Below are positions 6,445 through 11,416 of a stretch of 11,416 nucleotides of DNA, piece by piece. The notes below the pieces were generated by a model. It saw nothing but the letters and a program-made list of their open reading frames with translations, had not been told where the DNA came from and did no database searches. Origin of the DNA: an uncultured Bacteroidales bacterium (lineage in GTDB: Bacteria; Bacteroidota; Bacteroidia; Bacteroidales; Paludibacteraceae); NCBI GenBank assembly GCA_937901225.1, contig CALCGX010000085.1:1-11416 (forward strand). Direction: 5' to 3'. Position 1 is the first letter of the stretch; each line of letters starts with the position of its first letter. The translations under genes were made by a program, and so were the position numbers.

Positions 6445-9138
6445 TCAACGCAGTTGAGCAATAGCCTCCTTAATAGTCGCAATACGGCTTTCGGCATCCG
6501 CTTTCTTCTTGCGCTCCAACTCAACCACCTCTGGTTTAGCGTTTTGAACAAAGCGCTCGTTGTTCAATTTGCCCATCACACCGCGGAGGAAACCCTCTTG
6601 GTGAGCTAACTCGGCTTCGAGTTTCTTCAATTCTTCGTCCACATTGATGAACTTCTCCAATGGCACGCTATACTCGGTGGTACCGATGATAAAGGATGCG
6701 CTACCTGCGCTCTTCTCTGCGCCTACAGCCAACTCTACGTTCGCCAATTTCACTACCACAGCTGGCAATGCCTCTGGGCAAACCAAAGTCAACACCTCCT
6801 TAGGAGAGATATTCTTCTGTGCACGGATATTACGGATAGCAGAGATAATATCGAAGCATTGTTCAGCTTCCTTTACCTCTGAACCACTGAACTCCTGAAC
6901 CTTCTCCAGAGGAGAAACCATGAGTGATTCGCCATCTTGGCGCTCCTCGATAGCTTGCCATAGCTCCTCGGTGATGAATGGCATGAATGGGTGCAATAGC
7001 TTGAGCATGGTATCCATGAATTGGATAGTCTTCTCATAGGTTGCCTTATCAATTGGCTGACCGTATGCAGGTTTGATAATCTCCAAGTACCAACCAGAGA
7101 ACTCGTCGCAGAAGAGCTTATAGATAGCCATCAATGCTTCGCTGAGGCGGTATTTGCTGAAGAGGTCAGCCACCTCTGCTTGTGCTTTGGCGAGTACAGC
7201 CTCGAACCACTCAATACCCCACTTATTTACTTCTGAACTACTGAACTCCTGAACTTCCCAACCCTTGATGAGACGGAAGCAGTTCCAAATCTTGTTGCAG
7301 AAGTTACGTCCTTGCTCGCAGAGGCTATCGTCGAAGAGGATATCATTGCCCGCAGGAGCGCAAAGCATCATACCCATACGCACACCGTCTGCACCAAAGC
7401 GCTCGATGAGATCCAATGGATCAGGGCTGTTACCCAATGACTTAGACATCTTGCGACCCAATTTATCACGCACGATACCTGTGAAATATACATGACGGAA
7501 TGGCATCTTGCCGATATACTCGTATCCCGCCATGATCATACGTGCTACCCAGAAGAAGATGATATCTGGACCAGTCACCAAGTCAGCGGTTGGATAGTAG
7601 TAGTTGATCTCCTCATTGCCTGGATGCTCGATACCGTCAAAGAGGCTGATTGGCCAGAGCCATGATGAGAACCATGTATCGAGTGCACCTTCGTCTTGTA
7701 CCAACGCATCTACGCTCAAGCCCGATTTCTCGGCAGCTGCCTCGATGTTTGGCGCTACGATGATCTTATCCTCTGGATAGTTCTCTGCGCCTGTCTCTTC
7801 GAGCAATGCTTTCTCGTAGTAGGCAGGGATACGGTGTCCCCACCAGAGTTGGCGTGAGATACACCAGTCTTTGATATTCTCCAGCCAGTTGCGGTAGGTG
7901 TTTTTGTATTTGGTTGGATAGAAGACGATATCGTCGTTCATTACTGGTGGCAATGCGATGTCAGCAAAGTGCTGCATGCGGATGAACCATTGCAAGCTCA
8001 AACGTGGCTCGATAGGCACATTGGTACGCTCCGAGTAACCCACCTTGTTGGTGTAGTCTTCCACTTTCTCCACCAGTCCTTCAGCTTGGAGATCCACTAC
8101 GATTTGCTTGCGGCAGTCGAAGCGGTCCATACCTTGGTACACTGCCACATTAGGATAGATGTCAGCCTCTAATCCCTCTACATTCACGTGCGCATCTGCG
8201 GTAAAGATATCATAGGTGGTAAGGTCGTATTTTTGTCCCAATGCGTAGTCATTCACATCGTGTGCTGGAGTCACTTTCAAGCAACCTGTACCAAACTCAA
8301 TCTCCACATAGCGGTCCTCAATCACAGGAATCACACGACCTACCTTAGGTACGATCACGTGCTTGCCTTTCAACCATTGGTTCTTAGGGTCTTTAGGGTT
8401 GATACACATTGCCACGTCACCCATAATGGTCTCAGGACGGGTGGTAGCTACTACTGCGTAGTAACCTTTCTCATCTTTATGAATCACATTCTCCTCTGAA
8501 CCACTGAACTCCTGAACCTCATCACCTTCCACTACGTAGTACTTCATATAGTACAACTTGCTATGCTCCTCTTGGTAGATTACCTCCTCATCGGAGAGGG
8601 CTGTTTGGCGCTCTGGATCCCAGTTGACCATGCGAAGACCACGGTAGATGAGGCCCTTGTTGTATAGGTCGCAGAATACATCAATCACGGCTTTGGAGCG
8701 TGTCTCGTCCATGGTGAAGGCGGTACGGTCCCAGTCGCATGAGCAACCGAGTGTACGCAATTGCTTGAGGATGATACCTCCGTGCTCCTCAGTCCATGCC
8801 CAAGCGTGCTTGAGGAACTCCTCACGAGTGAGGTCGCTCTTATTGATGCCTTGCTCTTTGAGGCGTTTGATGACCTTAGCTTCGGTAGCGATAGAGGCGT
8901 GGTCAGTACCTGGTGCCCAACAAGCGTTCTTACCCTCAAGACGTGCACGACGCACAAGGATATCTTGGATGGTATTGTTGAGTACGTGACCCATATGTAG
9001 CACACCTGTCACGTTTGGTGGAGGGATTACTACGGTGTATGCCTCACGACCATCAGGAGTACTGTGGAATAGTTTCTTGTCTTGCCAGTATTGATACCAC
9101 TTGGCTTCAATCGCGGTTGGATTGTATTTTGCGTCCAT
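6445..9138 (-). CDS. valS: Valyl-tRNA synthetase with three octamer-derived insertions
   Basis: This encodes 897 residues of class I ValRS, which charges tRNA-Val in the cytoplasm. The ATP site is HMGH (48-51) after PPNVTGVL, and the second signature is KMSKS (563-567). The CP1 editing domain includes TTRPETIMGD (about 232 onward). The WFSSWLWPISLF and FWVARMIMAGYEY segments belong to the catalytic core, and the anticodon-binding domain follows. A C-terminal coiled coil, rich in Glu/Lys/Leu, covers about 835-897. Three blocks VQEFS(G/S)SE at 208-215, 629-636 and 747-754 are encoded by GTTCAGNN octamers. Removing them gives 873 residues, which fits the roughly 870-880 I expect for Bacteroidales. 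They fall in variable loops, not in catalytic motifs, so the enzyme is probably active. The start ATG follows a well-formed promoter by about 70 nt. The stop is TGA. Confidence 0.96.
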   Translation of the reverse strand: MDAKYNPTAIEAKWYQYWQDKKLFHSTPDGREAYTVVIPPPNVTGVLHMGHVLNNTIQDILVRRARLEGKNACWAPGTDHASIATEAKVIKRLKEQGINKSDLTREEFLKHAWAWTEEHGGIILKQLRTLGCSCDWDRTAFTMDETRSKAVIDVFCDLYNKGLIYRGLRMVNWDPERQTALSDEEVIYQEEHSKLYYMKYYVVEGDEVQEFSGSEENVIHKDEKGYYAVVATTRPETIMGDVAMCINPKDPKNQWLKGKHVIVPKVGRVIPVIEDRYVEIEFGTGCLKVTPAHDVNDYALGQKYDLTTYDIFTADAHVNVEGLEADIYPNVAVYQGMDRFDCRKQIVVDLQAEGLVEKVEDYTNKVGYSERTNVPIEPRLSLQWFIRMQHFADIALPPVMNDDIVFYPTKYKNTYRNWLENIKDWCISRQLWWGHRIPAYYEKALLEETGAENYPEDKIIVAPNIEAAAEKSGLSVDALVQDEGALDTWFSSWLWPISLFDGIEHPGNEEINYYYPTADLVTGPDIIFFWVARMIMAGYEYIGKMPFRHVYFTGIVRDKLGRKMSKSLGNSPDPLDLIERFGADGVRMGMMLCAPAGNDILFDDSLCEQGRNFCNKIWNCFRLIKGWEVQEFSSSEVNKWGIEWFEAVLAKAQAEVADLFSKYRLSEALMAIYKLFCDEFSGWYLEIIKPAYGQPIDKATYEKTIQFMDTMLKLLHPFMPFITEELWQAIEERQDGESLMVSPLEKVQEFSGSEVKEAEQCFDIISAIRNIRAQKNISPKEVLTLVCPEALPAVVVKLANVELAVGAEKSAGSASFIIGTTEYSVPLEKFINVDEELKKLEAELAHQEGFLRGVMGKLNNERFVQNAKPEVVELERKKKADAESRIATIKEAIAQLR
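6877..6900 (-). repeat. Octamer block 3 inside valS (VQEFSGSE)
   Basis: Three minus-strand octamers, GTTCAGGA, GTTCAGTG and GTTCAGAG, encode residues 747-754. The 24 bp are identical to block 1. They lie between the ESLMVSPLEK segment of the anticodon-binding domain and the helix with IISAIRNIRAQKN, a place where ValRS loops vary. Confidence 0.92.
7231..7254 (-). repeat. Octamer block 2 inside valS (VQEFSSSE)
   Basis: Minus-strand octamers GTTCAGGA, GTTCAGTA and GTTCAGAA encode residues 629-636. The block differs from blocks 1 and 3 by two bases. It follows CNKIWNCFRLIKGW, at the join between the catalytic core and the anticodon-binding domain, and precedes the helix IEWFEAVLAKAQ. Confidence 0.92.
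8494..8517 (-). repeat. Octamer block 1 inside valS (VQEFSGSE)
   Basis: Minus-strand octamers GTTCAGGA, GTTCAGTG and GTTCAGAG encode residues 208-215. The block sits after KYYVVEGDE and before the conserved YYAVVATTRPET strand of the CP1 editing domain. It is flanked by GAG codons on both sides. Confidence 0.92.
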
Positions 9139-9216
9139 GTCTATAAATAGAGTTAAAAAAGTTTCAAAGTCTTAATGAGATTCTTGCGTATAAAACACAA
9201 AACGCCAAAAATCGCG

Positions 9217-9248
9217 CAAAGGTACAAAAAAATACGCACAAATACAAA
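9217..9248 (-). promoter_or_regulatory. Bacteroidetes-type promoter of valS
   Basis: On the minus strand TTTG (9248-9245) is separated by 20 nt from TACCTTTG (9224-9217). This is an exact match to the phylum's -33/-7 consensus (TTTG, 19-21 nt, TAnnTTTG). Transcription would begin near 9210, giving a leader of about 70 nt before the valS ATG at 9138. Confidence 0.85.
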
Positions 9249-9299
9249 CAAATCGAGCAAAAAGTTCACTTTTAGGTAAGATTTGGTTGTATTTGGGCT

Positions 9300-9382
9300 G
9301 CGTAGGGTGGCAGTAGCTTCGAGGTGGGCTCGTGCTGGCACGAGTTCGGTGCCCTCGAAGGTACAACCATGCCACTCTACGT
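9300..9382 (+). other. 83-nt long imperfect hairpin (possible ncRNA or MITE-like element)
   Basis: Three stacked stems are visible. The outer stem is 13 bp (9300-9312 with 9370-9382), with two G-U pairs in plus-strand RNA that would be A-C mismatches on the minus strand. The middle stem pairs 9313-9324 with 9353-9364, 11 of 12 paired. The inner stem is CTCGTG (9329-9334) with CACGAG (9339-9344) around CTGG. The only sizeable asymmetric bulge is AACCA (9365-9369). The wobble pattern suggests a plus-strand RNA. Two small hairpins follow: GGAC-AAA-GTCC (9385-9395) and ACCG-TAGCTT-CGGT (9416-9429), and the 9-mer GTAGCTTCG occurs both in the long hairpin and in the last small one. No known RNA family was recognised, no clear promoter was found, and no transposase is nearby. 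Confidence 0.6.
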
Positions 9383-9430
9383 AAGGACAAAGTCCGCATT
9401 AGGCTGCGCTGAGCGACCGTAGCTTCGGTA

Positions 9431-9487
9431 CTCCCACGGATCTCACGGATTCCCACGGATAACAAATAAGATCAGTGCAAATCAGTG
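9431..9487 (+). repeat. CACGGAT and ATCAGTG short repeats
   Basis: CACGGAT occurs three times, in units CTCCCACGGAT (9431-9441), CTCACGGAT (9442-9450) and TCCCACGGAT (9451-9460). After a 10-nt A-rich gap come two ATCAGTG copies (9471-9477 and 9481-9487) separated by CAA. Similar CACGGAT/ATCAGTG strings are, from memory, common dispersed repeats in intergenic DNA of Bacteroidetes and other bacteria. Function is unknown. Confidence 0.75.
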
Positions 9488-9522
9488 GGAATGGAAATTA
9501 ATCCCTGTCTTTCCGCTGTCAA

Positions 9523-9577
9523 TTACGTAGGATATACGTAACATATACGTAAGATATACGTAGGATATACGTAGGAT
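9523..9577 (+). repeat. Five tandem 11-mers around TACGTA
   Basis: Five head-to-tail units of exactly 11 bp: TTACGTAGGAT, ATACGTAACAT, ATACGTAAGAT, ATACGTAGGAT, ATACGTAGGAT. Each has the palindrome TACGTA, so the array shows one palindromic core per roughly one helical turn. The units are diverged from each other, meaning the array is not newly expanded. Possible roles are a protein-binding array or a passive minisatellite. Confidence 0.92.
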
Positions 9578-9627
9578 AACCGAGTTGTTAACATAAGAAT
9601 ACCCTATCTTCCCTCTGCCTTCTGCCT

Positions 9628-9737
9628 ATTTCTTTCCGCTTTCTTTCTCGTTACCATTTCGATACCACTCCATTACCACGCTATTACCACGCTATTACCA
9701 TCCAATACTTTTCCCGTACCTTCCCCGTGCTTTGCCA
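9628..9737 (+). repeat. Degenerate 11-bp periodic array (ATTACCACGCT)
   Basis: The stretch can be cut into ten consecutive 11-nt units. The clear core is ATTACCACGCT (9672-9682), ATTACCACGCT (9683-9693) and ATTACCATCCA (9694-9704). Flanking units such as GTTACCATTTC, GATACCACTCC and GTACCTTCCCC keep the phase with weaker similarity. The strand is strongly pyrimidine-rich, with C/T-rich sequence extending upstream to about 9599. The core repeat is certain; the outer units are more interpretive. Confidence 0.75.
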
Positions 9738-9748
9738 CCTGTCAAGTT

Positions 9749-9820
9749 CTCGGCGATATCCCGCCGAGTAAATAAATATTCTTCTATTGTCTCGACTTTT
9801 AGTCGAGTGTTCTATTTTTT
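9749..9820 (+). other. Two perfect 7-bp CTCG...CGAG hairpins
   Basis: CTCGGCG (9749-9755) pairs with CGCCGAG (9762-9768) around ATATCC. CTCGACT (9791-9797) pairs with AGTCGAG (9801-9807) around TTT. The second is followed by TGTTCTA and then six T (9815-9820), so it could be a weak plus-strand terminator, but no gene ends here. It might end a non-coding transcript from the hairpin region upstream. Otherwise no purpose is evident. Confidence 0.5.
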
Positions 9821-9883
9821 CTTTGTCCATTAGCCCCGTATTTTTGTTCAAATATTTATCGCAGTCACTTTTTCCACTCAAAA

Positions 9884-9915
9884 TTTGCATATCCGCATTT
9901 TTTTCACTACCTTTG
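9884..9915 (+). promoter_or_regulatory. Bacteroidetes-type promoter of metK
   Basis: TTTG (9884-9887), a 20-nt spacer, and TACCTTTG (9908-9915) form an exact consensus promoter with the same -7 octamer as the valS promoter. Transcription should start near 9922. This gives a leader of about 210 nt before the metK ATG, long enough for RNA-based control. Confidence 0.85.
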
Positions 9916-9930
9916 CACCCGATTTTGAAA

Positions 9931-9983
9931 AGAGGATAGATTTGGACTGCTTGCAACCTCTATAAAAGAATGCTAAAAACTTG
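9931..9983 (+). promoter_or_regulatory. Candidate SAM-II-like riboswitch aptamer in the metK leader
   Basis: The segment begins about 10 nt after the predicted transcription start. Stem P1 is AGAGG (9931-9935) with CCTCT (9957-9961). The loop holds GATTT and TTGCAA, and the 3' single strand ends TGCTAAAAA (9971-9979). From memory, SAM-II aptamers have the same order: P1, a loop with GAUUU...UUGCA, then a 3' strand with GCUAAAAA that folds back into an H-type pseudoknot. Here G9944/G9945 could pair with U9981/C9980, where the classical form uses C-C with G-G. The location before SAM synthetase supports SAM sensing. P1 is short and the match was made by eye, so this needs a covariance model search. 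Confidence 0.5.
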
Positions 9984-10020
9984 TGCCACAAGACCCAAAC
10001 AGTCGCTTGTGGCTTATTAT
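9980..10020 (+). promoter_or_regulatory. Expression-platform-like hairpin of the metK leader
   Basis: GCCACAAG (9985-9992) pairs perfectly with CTTGTGGC (10006-10013) across a 13-nt loop, followed by TTATTATTT. ACAAG (9988-9992) can instead pair with CTTGT (9980-9984), which overlaps the 3' strand of the candidate aptamer. CTTGTG is present twice for this reason. Two mutually exclusive hairpins are what an attenuator needs. The T tract is broken by A, so termination strength is uncertain. Confidence 0.55.
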
Positions 10021-10024
10021 TTAT

Positions 10025-10119
10025 AAGGAGCAAAGAATAAGGAACAAAGAATCAAGACCAATTAGCATCGACAGATCAGACGCAGGTAATAAGTCTTTAT
10101 TCCTGGCTCGTGGCTCCTT
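10025..10119 (+). repeat. Inverted arms of purine/pyrimidine heptamers before metK
   Basis: The left arm is two 14-mers, AAGGAGCAAAGAAT (10025-10038) and AAGGAACAAAGAAT (10039-10052), differing by one base; each is two 7-nt sub-units. The right arm, read on the opposite strand, gives TAAGGAGCC, ACGAGCC, AGGAATA, AAGAC (10120 to 10093). AAGGAGC (10025-10031) and GCTCCTT (10113-10119) can pair, and the AAGGAACAAAGA part can pair weakly with the TCTTTATTCCT part. The result is an imperfect hairpin ending 15 nt before the metK ATG, which could affect translation. Confidence 0.65.
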
Positions 10120-10134
10120 AATCAAAACAACAAC

Positions 10135-11382
10135 ATGAACTATTTATTTACATCCGAGAGTGTCAGCGAAGGACACCCAGACAAAGTGGCGGATCAAATC
10201 AGCGACGCCATCCTAGACCAATTCTTAGCATTAGACCCTAACTCACACGTGGCATGCGAGACCATGGTGACCACTGGACAGGTGATTGTGGCTGGTGAGG
10301 TTTCAAGCGAGAAATATGTGGATATCCAAGGTACTGTACGCAAAACCATCGCAGAGATTGGTTATACCAAGTCTGCGTATAAGTTTGAGGCAGAGAGCTG
10401 CGGCATCTTGACTGCATTGCATGAGCAGAGTGCCGACATCGCGCGTGGTGTGGACGGACAAGGCACAGAGAACGTGGGCGAGCAAGGCGCAGGCGACCAG
10501 GGAATGATGTTCGGTTATGCCAGCGACGAGACAGAGAACTATATGCCTCTGACGTTGGACTTGGCACACACCTTAGTATATACACTTGCGCGTGTGCGTA
10601 AAGAAGGTGAGGAGATGTTGTACCTCCGTCCTGACTCCAAGAGCCAGGTGACGATGGAGTATAGCGAAGAGGGCGAGCCACTGCGTATTGATACCATCGT
10701 AGTGAGTACCCAACATGACGAGGATGTGACTCAAGAACAGATCAAAGCGGATATCCAGCGTGTGCTGTTGCCTCGCGTAGCCAAACGCGATGCGCGTTAT
10801 GCCGAGTTGCTGAAGGGCGACTTCAAGCTATTGGTGAACCCAACGGGTAACTTCGTGATTGGTGGTCCTCACGGCGATACAGGTTTGACAGGCCGTAAGA
10901 TTATTGTAGATACTTATGGTGGCAAGGGAGCACACGGTGGTGGTGCTTTCTCGGGCAAGGACCCAAGTAAGGTAGACCGTTCGGCAGCATACGCAGCCCG
11001 TCACATTGCCAAGAACATGGTAGCAGCCGGTGTAGCTGATGAAATGCTTGTACAGGTTTCATACGCTATCGGTGTAGCTCGTCCGGTGAGCATTTATGTA
11101 AATACTTACGGTCGTAGCAAGGTGAACATGACCGACGGCGAAATTGCCAAGATGATTGACGAATTGTTCGACCTCCGTCCGAAGGCTATCGAAGAACGCT
11201 TGAAGCTCCGTAACCCAATTTACGAAGAAACAGCTTCTTATGGCCATATGGGACGCGAACCGAAGGTAGTTACCAAAACTTACGAGTCCATGTATCGCGA
11301 AACCAAGACTGTAGAAGTAGAACTTTTCACTTGGGAAAAGTTAGATTATGTCGAAAAGGTAAAAGAAGCATTCGGTTTGTAA
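10135..11382 (+). CDS. metK: S-adenosylmethionine synthetase
   Basis: This encodes 415 residues and makes SAM from methionine and ATP in the cytoplasm. GHPDK (13-17) supplies the ATP/metal-binding His14 and Asp16. GAGDQGMMFGYA (118-129) is the hexapeptide signature region near the mobile loop, GGPHGDTGLTGRK (243-255) is next, and GGGAFSGKDPSKVDRSAAY (268-286) carries the P-loop-like second signature with the phosphate-binding lysines. The length is above the 384 of E. coli but normal for Bacteroidetes. The gene is divergent from valS. It has its own promoter and a long structured leader that may sense SAM. The start is preceded by A-rich AACAACAAC without a Shine-Dalgarno sequence, normal for the phylum. 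The stop is TAA; the 34 nt after it show no terminator before the window ends. Confidence 0.97.
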   Translation: MNYLFTSESVSEGHPDKVADQISDAILDQFLALDPNSHVACETMVTTGQVIVAGEVSSEKYVDIQGTVRKTIAEIGYTKSAYKFEAESCGILTALHEQSADIARGVDGQGTENVGEQGAGDQGMMFGYASDETENYMPLTLDLAHTLVYTLARVRKEGEEMLYLRPDSKSQVTMEYSEEGEPLRIDTIVVSTQHDEDVTQEQIKADIQRVLLPRVAKRDARYAELLKGDFKLLVNPTGNFVIGGPHGDTGLTGRKIIVDTYGGKGAHGGGAFSGKDPSKVDRSAAYAARHIAKNMVAAGVADEMLVQVSYAIGVARPVSIYVNTYGRSKVNMTDGEIAKMIDELFDLRPKAIEERLKLRNPIYEETASYGHMGREPKVVTKTYESMYRETKTVEVELFTWEKLDYVEKVKEAFGL

Positions 11383-11416
11383 TGAATCAGATAAAGAATG
11401 TTTGCGTTTATAGCGC

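Noticed and set aside
9300..9382. 6S RNA, tmRNA or tRNA gene
   Set aside because: The fold is a single near-continuous hairpin of 83 nt without a cloverleaf, CCA end, tag frame or open central bubble.
9684..9956. Minus-strand 90-codon frame in the valS-metK gap
   Set aside because: It runs through the metK promoter, the hairpins and the 11-bp array, shows no recognisable domain, and is unlikely to be coding.

Overview
The window looks like chromosomal DNA of a member of the Bacteroidales (Bacteroidetes). The evidence is a Bacteroides-type aerotolerance (bat) operon, Bacteroides-like ValRS and MetK, start codons without Shine-Dalgarno sequences, and two good copies of the phylum's promoter (TTTG, 20-nt spacer, TAnnTTTG). 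I would not place it below order.

Layout. Positions 1-6056 (minus strand) hold one gene train: moxR, a DUF58 gene, a bat-associated membrane-protein gene, batA, batB, batC and batD, the last cut by the left edge. These proteins form the conserved MoxR AAA+/VWA envelope module. The ATPase probably acts with the DUF58 and BatA/BatB von Willebrand A proteins, the TPR protein BatC and the envelope protein BatD. The third gene carries an in-frame TAA at codon 24 where relatives read Gln. Positions 6151-9248 (minus) hold a second unit: promoter, valS, a chorismate mutase gene, and an intrinsic terminator that starts inside the last gene. Positions 9139-10134 are about 1 kb without a gene, between divergent valS and metK promoters, packed with hairpins and short-period repeats. 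Positions 10135-11382 (plus) hold metK, behind a leader that resembles a SAM-II-type riboswitch with an expression-platform hairpin.

The most unusual signal is repeats. Heptamers GTTTAGN fill three intergenic spacers of the bat operon, always in the sense direction and running up to the next start codon. A sister octamer, GTTCAGNN, sits between valS and the chorismate mutase gene. It also occurs as three in-frame 24-bp blocks inside valS, each encoding VQEFS(G/S)SE. The valS-metK gap adds two arrays with an 11-bp period, CACGGAT/ATCAGTG repeats, an 83-nt long hairpin, and inverted heptamer arms next to metK. The window therefore shows ordinary core genes that have been heavily colonised by small periodic repeats.
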